Assembly (NCBI RefSeq): GCF_000344805.1
Contig: NC_020453.1
Span: 7,730,001-7,794,000 of the forward strand
Direction of reading: 5' to 3'
DNA from: Bradyrhizobium oligotrophicum S58
Lineage (GTDB): Bacteria > Pseudomonadota > Alphaproteobacteria > Rhizobiales > Xanthobacteraceae
DNA: 64,000 nucleotides
Shown: in pieces, positions 19,013 to 27,194 of the stretch
Position numbering within the stretch: position 1 is the first letter of the stretch
How the letters are laid out: every line of letters begins with the position of its first letter
Notes under the pieces: generated by a model
The model's input: only the letters and a program-made list of their open reading frames with translations
Database searches by the model: none
What the model was told of the DNA's origin: nothing
Made by a program: the position numbers and the translations under genes

Positions 19013-19100
19013 CGTCATGCCCGCGCTTGTCGCGGGCTTCCACGTCTTGCGTCGTTCCAGGCTATCGCGTGAATGGCCGGGTCAAGCCCGGCCATGACGG
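19013..19100. repeat. Palindromic intergenic repeat, family C, copy 3
   Basis: CGTCATGCCCGCGCTTGTCG at the left and GGCCGGGTCAAGCCCGGCC with ATGACGGG at the right. It fills the def-fmt gap, so fmt has one family C unit at each end. Confidence 0.8.
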
Positions 19101-19113
19101 GTGAGTTTTGGAT

Positions 19114-19641
19114 CTACTCCGCGCGCTTGGCGGCCTTGGTAAACTTCTTCATCACGCGGTCGCGCTTCAGCTTCGACAGATAGTCGATGAACAGCACGCC
19201 GTTGAGATGATCGATCTCGTGCTGGATGCAGGTGGCGTAGAGCCCCTCGGCATCCTCTTCCCGCAGCTTGCCGTCGAGATCGATGAATCGCACGCGCACC
19301 CGCGCCGGCCGTTCGACCTCCTCGTAATATTCGGGGATCGACAGGCAGCCTTCCTCGTACACCGACAACTCGTCGGACCTGGCGATGATCTCGGGATTGA
19401 TGAAGACGCGCGGCTCGCGCTTGGTCTCGCCGCCCTCCGCGTCCGGCTTGGCCAGATCCATGGTGATGACGCGCAAGGGTTGTGCGACCTGGATCGCCGC
19501 GAGCCCGATGCCGGGCGCGTCGTACATGGTCTGGAACATGTCGTCGACCAGCTGCCGGATCTCCGGCGTGACCTTCTCGACAGGCTTGGACACCAGCCGC
19601 AACTGCTTGTCCGGCAGGATGATGATTTCGCGTAGTGACAT
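19114..19641 (-). CDS. def: Peptide deformylase
   Basis: 175 residues. Def removes the formyl group from the N-terminal Met of new proteins using a ferrous or zinc centre. All three signatures are present: [18 protein letters not shown] (metal Cys) and QHEIDHLNG (two metal His and catalytic Glu). Length is typical of type 1 enzymes. It heads the leftward def-fmt-truA group, which supplies and removes the N-formyl group, and diverges from rmuC. Confidence 0.97.
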   Translation of the reverse strand: MSLREIIILPDKQLRLVSKPVEKVTPEIRQLVDDMFQTMYDAPGIGLAAIQVAQPLRVITMDLAKPDAEGGETKREPRVFINPEIIARSDELSVYEEGCLSIPEYYEEVERPARVRVRFIDLDGKLREEDAEGLYATCIQHEIDHLNGVLFIDYLSKLKRDRVMKKFTKAAKRAE

Positions 19642-19739
19642 GGGCGCGATTTAAGCCGGGGAACAGAGGCGGTCAATGTGATCGGGAGCGGTTAAGACAT
19701 CGCTAACCAAGAATTTCAACGCTTCGTTAACCATGCTTC

Positions 19740-19756
19740 TTAACCCGGCGTTAACC
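19740..19756. promoter_or_regulatory. CtrA-type site upstream of rmuC
   Basis: TTAA-CCCGGCG-TTAACC matches the alphaproteobacterial CtrA consensus TTAA-N7-TTAA exactly at the defined bases. A further half-site (GTTAACC) lies about 13 nt to the left. It is 56 nt from the rmuC start and about 100 nt from def, so either gene could be the target. Confidence 0.5.
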
Positions 19757-19809
19757 ATAAACGTTCTCTCTTCGTTCGCGAGGTCCAGCGAATCGGATAG
19801 ACGGAGGCG

Positions 19810-21042
19810 ATGACCGCCAGCCAATCCCTCAATCCTGTCGTCGTCATGATCGGCGATCTGCCCATCAGGGCCAGCGATGCGCTGATCGGATTTGGCGTTC
19901 TGGTGCTGCTGTTGCTCGTGATGATCGCCCTTGCGGTGACCCGCTCCGGCCGGCGCGGCGTGGAGCTTGCCGCCCAGCAGGCGATGCGCGCCGACGAGCT
20001 CGAACAGCGATTCGGCGACATGATGCGGATCCAGAGCGAGGCTTCGGGGCGGGTCGACGCGATGGCGCAACTCCTCGCCGGCCGCCAGGTAGATCTTGCC
20101 CGCAGCGTCAACGAACGGCTCGACGCCGTCACCCACCGCGTCGGCCAGTCGATGGAGCAGAGCACGCGCCACACCATGGACTCCTTGCGCGTGCTGCACG
20201 AGCGGCTCGGCATCATCGACAATGCCCATCGCGACCTCAGCGAACTGACGACGCAGGTGACCACGTTGCGCGACGTGCTCGCCAACAAGCAGTCGCGCGG
20301 CGCCTTCGGCCAGGCGCGCATGGAGGCGATCGTGCAGGACGGGCTGCCGAAAGGCAGCTACGCGTTCCAGTACACCCTCGCCAGCGGCAAGCGGCCGGAC
20401 TGCGTGGTGTTCCTGCCCGACGCCCGGCCGCTTTGCATCGATGCCAAGTTTCCGCTGGAGGCGGTGACCGCGCTGCATGACGCCGCAAGCGAGGAGGAAA
20501 AGCGTGTCGCTGCGCAGCGGCTGCGCACCGACGTGCTGCGCCACGTCAACGACATCGCCGAAAAATATCTGGTCGTCGGCGAGACGCAGGACACCGCGCT
20601 GATGTTCGTGCCCTCGGAATCGGTCTACGCCGAGATTCATGACGGCTTCGACGACGTCATCCAGAAGGCCTACCGCGCCCGTGTCGTGCTGGTGTCGCCA
20701 TCGCTCTTGATGCTGGCGATCCAGGTCATGCAGCAGATCATGAAGGACGCCCGCATCCGCGACGCCGCCGATCAGATCCGCAACGAGGTGATCCATCTCG
20801 GCGACGATCTCGGCCGCCTGCGCGAGCGCGTGCTCAAGCTGCAGAAACATTTCGGCGATGTCGGCGAAGACATCCGCCAGATCCTCATTTCCGCCGACAA
20901 GATCGAAAAGCGCGCGAGCCGCATCGAGGAGCTGGATTTCAGCAAGCAGGACGCGGCCGTGGAGTCGCCGCGGATTGCGCCGAGCACAGGCGCGACGCCG
21001 GACTTGTTTCCGCTGGCGGGGCGGATGCAGGCGGGGGAGTGA
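19810..21042 (+). CDS. rmuC: DNA recombination protein RmuC
   Basis: 410 residues. RmuC limits inversions at short inverted repeats and has a predicted restriction-endonuclease-like core. An N-terminal membrane helix (about residues 24-42) and a coiled-coil region (about 55-150) precede the RmuC domain, which includes GKRPDCVVFLPD, CIDAKFPLEA and MFVPSESVYAEI. The presence of a factor acting on inverted repeats in a genome rich in palindromic repeats is noteworthy but not itself evidence of a link. It diverges from def across a CtrA-like site. Confidence 0.92.
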   Translation: MTASQSLNPVVVMIGDLPIRASDALIGFGVLVLLLLVMIALAVTRSGRRGVELAAQQAMRADELEQRFGDMMRIQSEASGRVDAMAQLLAGRQVDLARSVNERLDAVTHRVGQSMEQSTRHTMDSLRVLHERLGIIDNAHRDLSELTTQVTTLRDVLANKQSRGAFGQARMEAIVQDGLPKGSYAFQYTLASGKRPDCVVFLPDARPLCIDAKFPLEAVTALHDAASEEEKRVAAQRLRTDVLRHVNDIAEKYLVVGETQDTALMFVPSESVYAEIHDGFDDVIQKAYRARVVLVSPSLLMLAIQVMQQIMKDARIRDAADQIRNEVIHLGDDLGRLRERVLKLQKHFGDVGEDIRQILISADKIEKRASRIEELDFSKQDAAVESPRIAPSTGATPDLFPLAGRMQAGE

Positions 21043-21086
21043 TGAGGGGACTGCCTTGGTTGCAGGAGGGGGCAATCCCAACAACA

Positions 21087-21130
21087 CTGTCATCGCCCGG
21101 CTTGACCGGGCGATCCAGTATTCCAGAGAC
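21087..21130. repeat. Left inverted arm of the GIY-YIG unit (family B, copy 1)
   Basis: 44 nt starting CTGTCATCGCCCGGC. Bases 6-28 fold as a perfect 9-bp hairpin (ATCGCCCGG / CCGGGCGAT, loop CTTGA), followed by the tail CCAGTATTCCAGAGAC. It matches the reverse complement of 21442-21485 at 42 of 44 positions. The nuclease start codon follows 5 nt later. Confidence 0.95.
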
Positions 21131-21135
21131 GTCAG

Positions 21136-21489
21136 ATGAGTGCACGGAGCTACTACGTGTACATCCTCGCCAGCCATATTGGCGGCACGCTGTACATCGG
21201 AGTCACCAACGACCTGATCCGTCGGGTCGCCGAGCACCGATCGAAGGTCTCCGAGAGCTTCACCAAACGCTACGGTGTGACCAAGCTCGTTTACTTCGAG
21301 GCATTCGAACAGATCGAGCAAGCGATCCATCGCGAGAAGCGCTTGAAGAAATGGCAGCGGGATTGGAAGATTTCTTTGATCGAGAAAGACAACCCGAACT
21401 GGAACGATCTTTATCCGGAGATCGCCGGAGGCGATGGACAGGCCTCTGGAATACTGGATCGCCCGGTCGAGCCGGGCGATGACAGCTGA
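21136..21489 (+). CDS. GIY-YIG nuclease superfamily protein enclosed by inverted repeats
   Basis: 117 residues. A compact single-domain GIY-YIG protein of the COG2827 type: YYVYILAS (GIY strand), TLYIGVTNDLIRR (YIG plus catalytic Arg region), then VYFEAFEQIEQAIHREKR and KKWQRDWK with conserved acidic residues. The family cleaves DNA with a metal-dependent GIY-YIG centre; cellular roles of these short members are unclear. The ATG lies 5 nt past the left arm, and the last 15 codons and stop are formed by the right arm, so gene and arms form one 399-bp unit. Residues after about 100 are repeat-encoded and probably not functional. Confidence 0.88.
   Translation: MSARSYYVYILASHIGGTLYIGVTNDLIRRVAEHRSKVSESFTKRYGVTKLVYFEAFEQIEQAIHREKRLKKWQRDWKISLIEKDNPNWNDLYPEIAGGDGQASGILDRPVEPGDDS
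21442..21485. repeat. Right inverted arm of the GIY-YIG unit (family B, copy 2)
   Basis: This is the mirror image of 21087-21130 with two mismatches, one in the hairpin loop and one near the inner end. It carries the same 9-bp hairpin and TACTGGAT tail, encodes the C-terminus of the nuclease frame, and the TGA stop is completed just outside it. Confidence 0.95.
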
Positions 21490-21525
21490 GCTTGTGGCAC
21501 CGTCCAAATCTGGTACCACCCTCCC

Positions 21526-22911
21526 ATGACCGCACCTCAGGCTCCTCCCGACATCACAGCGACCGCAGCGAATCCCGGCACCGCCAAGCCCGCCCCCACC
21601 TGGCGCGAGAGCATGGCGGTCTACCTGCAGCCGCGCGTCCTTGTCGTGCTGTTCCTCGGCTTCTCATCGGGGCTGCCGCTGGCGTTGTCCGGGTCGACCT
21701 TGCAGATCTGGATGCGCGAGCTCGGTGTCGATCTCGGCACCATCGGGCTGTTCGCGCTGGTCGGAACTCCGTACACGCTGAAATTCCTGTGGGCACCGCT
21801 GGTCGACGCGCTGCACGTACCGCTGCTGACGCGCGCGTTCGGACGGCGGCGCGGCTGGCTGGTGTTCGCGCAAGCGCTGCTGATCGGCGCCATTCTGCTG
21901 CTGGCGCTGACCGACCCGGCGCGAGCGCCGTTCATGGTGGCGCTGGCCGCCGTGCTGGTGGCCGCGATGTCGTCGACCCAGGACATCGTCGTCGATGCCT
22001 TCCGCGTTGAGAGCCTGCCGGAGAGCGAGCAGGCCGCCGGCATGGCGTCCTACGTCGCCGCCTACCGCATCGGCATGCTGGTCTCGACCGCGGGCACGCT
22101 GGTGGTGGTCAGCGCCTTCGAGAACTCAGGACTTTCCCGCCCGTCGTCCTGGATGTGGGGCTATGTCGTGATGGCAGCGCTGGTGCTGATCGGCACGATC
22201 ACGGCGCTGGCCGCGACCGAGCCGGCGCAGTCGAAGCAGGCGGAGGCGGAGATGGGTGCGGACACCGCGCTCGCCCGCGTGATGCATGCGGCCGCCGGCG
22301 CCTTCCTCGAATTCCTCAGCCGGCGCGATGCGCTTGGGGCGCTCGCCTTCGTGGTGCTGTTCAAGTTCACCGACGCCTTCTCCGGCACGATGACCGCGCC
22401 ATTCGTGATCGATCTCGGCTTCAGCAAGGTCGACTATGCGGCAATCGTGAAGGGCGTCGGCCTCGCCGCAACGCTGGCCGGCGGCTTTGCCGGCGGCTTC
22501 GTCGCGCGGCGCTATTCGCTGCCAACCAGCCTGTTGATCGGCGGCGTGGTACAGGCGCTCGCCAACCTGTCGTTCTCCTGGCTGGCAATTGTCGGCGTCA
22601 ATCAATGGGCGCTGGCGCTGGCGATTTCGGCGGAGAACTTCACCAGCGCGATCGGCACCGTGATCTTCGTCGCCTATCTCTCGGCGCTGTGCCAGAACCC
22701 GCTGCACACCGCGACCCAATATGCGCTGCTCACCGCGCTGGCGGCGGTCGGGCGGACCTATTTGTCATCGGGCGCGGGCTACGTTGCGAAAGCCACCGGA
22801 TGGCCGCTGTTCTTCGTGATCTGCGTTCTGGTGGCGATCCCGAGCCTCGTGCTGCTTGCCTGGCTGCAGAGACGCGGACATTTCGATGGATTGGGGCCAG
22901 TGAAGGTCTAG
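21526..22911 (+). CDS. ampG: AmpG-like muropeptide permease (MFS)
   Basis: 461 residues with about 12 membrane helices, major facilitator superfamily. AmpG imports anhydro-muropeptides from the periplasm for cell-wall recycling and, in some bacteria, for beta-lactamase induction. The N-terminal LVVLFLGFSSGLPLALSGST, the KFLWAPLVDAL loop and the SSTQDIVVDAFRVE helix are typical of AmpG. The N-terminal 30 residues are polar and cytoplasmic. No other recycling gene is nearby. Confidence 0.88.
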   Translation: MTAPQAPPDITATAANPGTAKPAPTWRESMAVYLQPRVLVVLFLGFSSGLPLALSGSTLQIWMRELGVDLGTIGLFALVGTPYTLKFLWAPLVDALHVPLLTRAFGRRRGWLVFAQALLIGAILLLALTDPARAPFMVALAAVLVAAMSSTQDIVVDAFRVESLPESEQAAGMASYVAAYRIGMLVSTAGTLVVVSAFENSGLSRPSSWMWGYVVMAALVLIGTITALAATEPAQSKQAEAEMGADTALARVMHAAAGAFLEFLSRRDALGALAFVVLFKFTDAFSGTMTAPFVIDLGFSKVDYAAIVKGVGLAATLAGGFAGGFVARRYSLPTSLLIGGVVQALANLSFSWLAIVGVNQWALALAISAENFTSAIGTVIFVAYLSALCQNPLHTATQYALLTALAAVGRTYLSSGAGYVAKATGWPLFFVICVLVAIPSLVLLAWLQRRGHFDGLGPVKV

Positions 22912-22929
22912 CTGCCGCCTGGAGTTAGA

Positions 22930-23032
22930 CCGTCATCACCCGCGAAGGCGGGCTCCAGTATTGCAGAGACGCCTGCGATCAACCGAGAGGCCGCGGCGTA
23001 CTGGATCGCCCGGTCAAGCCGGGCGATGACAG
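22930..23032. repeat. Family B inverted repeat pair without nuclease, copy 3
   Basis: The left arm CCGTCATCACCCGCGAAGGC, with tail CTCCAGTATTGCAGAGACGC, faces the right arm GTACTGGATCGCCCGGTCAA with GCCGGGCGATGACAG. Only about 30 nt separate the arms. It lies between convergent ampG and the minus-strand exported-protein gene. Confidence 0.85.
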
Positions 23033-23075
23033 CGGAAATCATGGCGCTGCATTCGCGTGAACGTCCCCAGAGGCC

Positions 23076-23501
23076 TCACCGCTTCACCAGGCTCCACTTC
23101 GTCACCACCGCCTCGCTGATCTGGCCGGCATCCTGGGCGCAGGTGATCTCGTCGACCTTGACCGCGATCTGCTTGCCGAGCAGGCCCTTGAGCTGCGAGG
23201 CCTGCGCGGTGTTGGCGGTGACGAGCTGGAACGTCTCGGGACCGGTCTCGAGGTTGCAGAGGCCGCTCGGCGGCGGCAGACGGCGCGGCTCGCTGGTGAT
23301 CTGATAGGCGGCAGGCTGACCGGGCTTGGCGCTGCGGAGCTTCAGCGCGGTGAGTTCACCGGACAGCACGTCACCGGCGTTGAGCGGCTTGCCCGCCTTC
23401 TGTGGCGCCTCGCTTTGCTGCGCCAGAACGGATGGCGCCGAGAGCGCCACCCAAATCGCGCCCAAAGCCAGCCGTTTGCCGAATCCGCGTTTCGTCATCA
23501 T
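23076..23501 (-). CDS. Small exported protein, function unknown
   Basis: 141 residues with a signal peptide (about 1-27, RLALGAIWVALSAPSVLAQ). The mature part holds two cysteines (about residues 82 and 120) that could form a disulfide, and a pattern of beta strands; no recognised family. It ends 17 nt before recR begins its own 3' end region on the same strand, so it lies just downstream of the dnaX-ybaB-recR group and may be co-transcribed with it. Confidence 0.7.
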   Translation of the reverse strand: MMTKRGFGKRLALGAIWVALSAPSVLAQQSEAPQKAGKPLNAGDVLSGELTALKLRSAKPGQPAAYQITSEPRRLPPPSGLCNLETGPETFQLVTANTAQASQLKGLLGKQIAVKVDEITCAQDAGQISEAVVTKWSLVKR

Positions 23502-23518
23502 TCCACTTCCGTCTGTGC

Positions 23519-24118
23519 TTAGAACAAAGTCCGCTGTCGCATCGCGGCCGACAGCGTGCCTTCGTCGAGATAGTCGAGCTCGCCGCCGACCGGCACGCCA
23601 TGCGCCAGCCGCGTGACCTTGACGTTCGCCTCCTGCAGGAGGTCGGTGATGTAGTGCGCGGTGGTCTGGCCGTCGACCGTCGCATTCAGAGCGAGGATGA
23701 TCTCTGACACCTCGGGCGCGTGCGCGCGCTGCACCAGCGCATCGATGGTGAGATCCTGCGGGCCGACGCCGTCGAGCGGCGACAGCGTACCACCGAGCAC
23801 GTGATAACGACCATTGCTGGCCTTGGCGCGCTCCAGCGCCCAGAGGTCGGCGACATCGGCGACGACGACGATCATCGCCGGATCGCGCCGCGGATCCGTG
23901 CAGACCGTGCAGGGACTCTGGGTGTCGATGTTGCCGCAGGTCTTGCAGACCTGGATGCGCTCGATCGCGACCTGCATCGCCGAGGCGAGCGGCACCATCA
24001 GCGCCTCGCGCTTCTTGATCAGATGCAGCGCAGCGCGCCGCGCCGAACGCGGCCCCAGGCCGGGCAGGCGCGCGAGCAGCTGGATCAGACGCTCGATTTC
24101 GGGACCGGCGACGGCCAT
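23519..24118 (-). CDS. recR: Recombination mediator RecR
   Basis: 199 residues. RecR, with RecO and RecF, helps load RecA onto SSB-coated gaps. The helix-hairpin-helix ([19 protein letters not shown]), the four-Cys zinc motif [12 protein letters not shown] and the Toprim domain starting [15 protein letters not shown] are present in the correct order. It is the third gene in the classic dnaX-ybaB-recR cluster. Confidence 0.96.
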   Translation of the reverse strand: MAVAGPEIERLIQLLARLPGLGPRSARRAALHLIKKREALMVPLASAMQVAIERIQVCKTCGNIDTQSPCTVCTDPRRDPAMIVVVADVADLWALERAKASNGRYHVLGGTLSPLDGVGPQDLTIDALVQRAHAPEVSEIILALNATVDGQTTAHYITDLLQEANVKVTRLAHGVPVGGELDYLDEGTLSAAMRQRTLF

Positions 24119-24142
24119 CAGTTCACGAATGTCATTCGTTGA

Positions 24143-24463
24143 CTAGCCGAAACCGAAGCCCGGCGGCAGGCCGAGCTTGCCGGTGATTGCCTGCATCTTC
24201 TCCTGCATCGCCGCTTCCGCCTTGCGGCGCGCATCGCCATGCGCGGTGACCAGCAGATCCTCCAGGATCTCGGCCTCCTCCGGCTTCAAAAGCGAGGGAT
24301 CGATCTTGATGGACTTCACATCCATCTTGGCAGTCATGCGCACGGCGACGAGGCCGCCGCCCGAGATGCCCTCGACCTCGACATTGCCGAGCTCCGCCTG
24401 CATCTCCTGCATCTTCGTTTGCAGCTGCGCCGCCTGTTTCATCATGCCGAGAAAGTCAGCCAT
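24143..24463 (-). CDS. YbaB/EbfC family nucleoid-associated protein
   Basis: 106 residues. YbaB/EbfC proteins form DNA-binding dimers associated with the nucleoid. The long N-terminal helix ([20 protein letters not shown]), central strands ([20 protein letters not shown]) and the C-terminal Gly-rich LPPGFGFG tail match the family. Its position between dnaX and recR is widely conserved. Confidence 0.95.
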   Translation of the reverse strand: MADFLGMMKQAAQLQTKMQEMQAELGNVEVEGISGGGLVAVRMTAKMDVKSIKIDPSLLKPEEAEILEDLLVTAHGDARRKAEAAMQEKMQAITGKLGLPPGFGFG

Positions 24464-24539
24464 CGGAGCACCTCGTCATCAGCCTTTTTGTTGAGCATGA
24501 TCTTTCGGAAAACCGGTCTCCACTTTTCCGGATCATGCT

Positions 24540-26381
24540 CTAGAAGTCATCATCACTATCGGACTCGTCAGGCGGCTCGACAGCACTGGCGTCCGATTCG
24601 GGCGGCTCGGGGGCGAGCCTGCGCACTTCGACCACCTTGGTGCCCGGGAACCGCGCCAGGATCTCCTGCACCCGCGGATCGGCTTCCGCGGCCGCCTCGC
24701 GTTCACTCTTGGCGCGCAGATTCTGCTCGCGCAAGGTCGCCTGGCCCGCCTCGTTGGAAACGATCACGGTCCAGCGCCGGCCGGTCCAATCCTCGAGCTT
24801 GCGGCCGAGGTCGGAGACAAGCGAGCGCTGCGCCGTCCGTTCCAGCGCGATCTCCAGCCGTCCCTCTTCGAAGCGGACGAGCCTGACGTCCATCTCGAGC
24901 GCGCTCTTGGTGATCAGGTCGCGATTCTTGCCGGCGAGTGCGGCGAGCTCCTGGAAGCTCGCGATGCGCAGCACAGGCTGGTCCTGCGATGCCGGCGCCG
25001 GCTGCGATGCCATCGCCTGCGGACGCATTCCACCACCGACCGCGGCGAGCGTCGGGCCTTGCGCACGCGGCGCCTGCATCGGCGCTGAGCTCATCACCGG
25101 AGGTGCACCCGCACTCATGCTGGGTGCAGATGCAGGACGCGCGCCGCCGCCGTTCGTGACAACAGGCGATCCGCCGCCATTCTGGTCGATCATCCGAATG
25201 GCTTCGTCGGGCGTCGGCAGATCGGCCGCGTAGGCAATCCTTACCAGCACCATCTCCGCCGCGGCGGCCGGGCGCGTCGCGCCCTGCGTCTCGGCGATGC
25301 CCTTGAGCAGCATCTGCCACATCCGCGACAGCACGCGCATCGACAGCTTGGTCGCGAAATCGCGCGCGCGAAGCCGCTCGGTCTCGCTGAAGGCGACGTT
25401 GTCGGCCGTCGCCGGCACCACCTTCACGCGGGTGACGAAGTTGACGAACTCGGCGAGATCGGACAGCACGACCACAGGATCGGCACCGACGTCATACTGC
25501 TCGCGGAATTCCTTGAACGCCGCCGCGATGTCGCCGCTGGCGAGATGGTGAAACAGGTCGATGACCCGGGTGCGGTCGGCAAGGCCCAGCATCTGCCGGA
25601 CGTCGTCGGCCCGCACCTCGCCGGCGCTGTGGGCGATCGCCTGGTCGAGCAGCGACAGCGAATCGCGAACCGAGCCTTCAGCGGCGCGCGCAATGATGCC
25701 AAGCGCCTCGGGCTCGATCGTGACGCCTTCCTTGGTCGCAATGCCGGCGAGATGCTTCATCAGCACGTCGGCCTCGACCCGGCGCAGGTCGAAGCGCTGG
25801 CAGCGCGACAGCACCGTCACCGGAACTTTTCGAATCTCGGTGGTCGCGAACACGAATTTGGCGTGCTCCGGCGGCTCCTCCAGCGTCTTCAGGAAGGCGT
25901 TGAACGCCGCCGTCGACAGCATGTGGACTTCGTCGATGATGTAGACCTTGTAGCGCGCGCTGGCCGGCGCATAGCGGACGCTGTCATTGATCTGGCGAAC
26001 GTCGTCGACGCCGGTATGCGACGCCGCGTCCATCTCCAGGATGTCCATGTGCCGGCTTTCCATGATCGCCTGGCAATGGGTCCCGAGCACCGGCATGTGG
26101 ATGGTCGGACCCTTCACCGATCCGTCCGGCAGCTCGTAGTTCAGGGCGCGGGCCAGGATGCGGGCGGTGGTCGTCTTGCCGACGCCGCGGACGCCGGTCA
26201 GGATCCAGGCCTGCGGAATCCGGCCGGTCTCGAACGCGTTCGAGACCGTGCGCACCACAGCCTCCTGGCCGATCAGATCTGCGAAGCTGGAGGGCCGGTA
26301 TTTGCGCGCCAGCACCCGGTAGGGTTTGGCGGGAGCCTCGGCGCTGTCGGGCGGAACGGGTGGGGCGCCAGCGTCAGTCAT
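24540..26381 (-). CDS. dnaX: DNA polymerase III subunit gamma/tau
   Basis: 613 residues from ATG 26381. DnaX is the ATPase of the clamp loader and ties the replicase together. Walker A is GVRGVGKTT, Walker B/DExH-like is YIIDEVHML, sensor 1 is FVFATTEIRKVP and the SRC motif is LSRCQRF. A Pro/Ala/Met-rich linker (about 390-470) precedes the tau-specific C-terminal region. In the zinc-module position only one Cys remains (LGTHCQAI) where most DnaX proteins have four. No slippery A-run for gamma production was seen. An in-frame upstream ATG at 26456 is less family-like. Confidence 0.95.
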   Translation of the reverse strand: MTDAGAPPVPPDSAEAPAKPYRVLARKYRPSSFADLIGQEAVVRTVSNAFETGRIPQAWILTGVRGVGKTTTARILARALNYELPDGSVKGPTIHMPVLGTHCQAIMESRHMDILEMDAASHTGVDDVRQINDSVRYAPASARYKVYIIDEVHMLSTAAFNAFLKTLEEPPEHAKFVFATTEIRKVPVTVLSRCQRFDLRRVEADVLMKHLAGIATKEGVTIEPEALGIIARAAEGSVRDSLSLLDQAIAHSAGEVRADDVRQMLGLADRTRVIDLFHHLASGDIAAAFKEFREQYDVGADPVVVLSDLAEFVNFVTRVKVVPATADNVAFSETERLRARDFATKLSMRVLSRMWQMLLKGIAETQGATRPAAAAEMVLVRIAYAADLPTPDEAIRMIDQNGGGSPVVTNGGGARPASAPSMSAGAPPVMSSAPMQAPRAQGPTLAAVGGGMRPQAMASQPAPASQDQPVLRIASFQELAALAGKNRDLITKSALEMDVRLVRFEEGRLEIALERTAQRSLVSDLGRKLEDWTGRRWTVIVSNEAGQATLREQNLRAKSEREAAAEADPRVQEILARFPGTKVVEVRRLAPEPPESDASAVEPPDESDSDDDF

Positions 26382-26524
26382 CGAGCGATCCGCAAGTGAG
26401 TATTCCAGGCCGGCATCGATCGCGATCGTCGACGCAATCAGCCTCGACGCAATCAACCGGAGCGCGGTCGAGCGCCCGCCCTGCGCGGGGTCCCCGCCAT
26501 CTGTGCGCGATTCGCTCGAGAAAA

Positions 26525-26618
26525 CAGGTAGGAGACTGACGAGCGACCCGATCCGGACCTCGTTAGGGCTGCTTCCTTCCGGACCTGACCCGGTTGGCGA
26601 GTGGCTCGTCCACCGCCA
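26525..26618 (-). ncRNA. ffs: Signal recognition particle RNA (4.5S type)
   Basis: Minus-strand sequence contains the invariant SRP core GTCAGGTCCGGAAGGAAGCA with its GGAA tetraloop and asymmetric loop. Flanking arms GACGAGC and GCTCGTC pair to close the hairpin, as in small bacterial SRP RNAs. The RNA binds Ffh and guides ribosomes to the membrane. Ends are approximate. It sits upstream of dnaX on the same strand. Confidence 0.93.
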
Positions 26619-26771
26619 ATCTCCCGCTGCCTATTTGGGGCCAAACCGTCCGGAAAGCAAGCGCGAGCTTCGCCGGGGGAGGCCGCCCCCCGCGGGCTTG
26701 TGCCGCAGCCCCGAAAGGCTTTAGGTGCCGTCGCGCTCGCCCGCATGACCGCCCTGCCCGGAACCTGCCGC

Positions 26772-27191
26772 ATGCCCGAATCCGACTGGTCGCTGCACCC
26801 GCAACTTCAGAAGGACACGATCGATATCGGCGACCTGCCGCTGTCGCGCGTGCTGGTGATCAAGGACGCGAACTACCCGTGGCTGCTATTGGTGCCGCGC
26901 CGCGAGGCCGCCGTCGAGATCATCGATCTGGATGAGGTGGCACAAGCGCAGCTGATGACCGAGATCACGCGGGTCTCGCGCGCCGTCAAAGAGATCACCA
27001 AATGCGACAAGCTCAACGTCGCCGCGCTCGGCAACGTGGTGCCGCAATTGCACGTCCACATCATCGCGCGCCGCACCACTGACGTCGCCTGGCCGCGTCC
27101 GGTGTGGGGCGTGGCACCGGCGCTGCCGCACGACGCGCAGGAGGTGCAGCAATTCATCAGCGCCGTCAGGCGCAAGATCTGGTTAGGGTGA
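26772..27191 (+). CDS. HIT family protein
   Basis: 139 residues of the histidine triad fold, small nucleotide-binding hydrolases or transferases. The motif reads QLHVHII where canonical HIT proteins have H-x-H-x-H; the first His is Gln, while the catalytic second and third positions remain. FHIT/HINT-type activity is thus uncertain. Start options are ATG 26745 and ATG 26772; I chose the latter for its upstream GGAA. nudC, encoding another nucleotide hydrolase, starts 3 nt after the stop, so the two are probably one operon. Confidence 0.85.
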   Translation: MPESDWSLHPQLQKDTIDIGDLPLSRVLVIKDANYPWLLLVPRREAAVEIIDLDEVAQAQLMTEITRVSRAVKEITKCDKLNVAALGNVVPQLHVHIIARRTTDVAWPRPVWGVAPALPHDAQEVQQFISAVRRKIWLG

Positions 27192-27194
27192 GAG

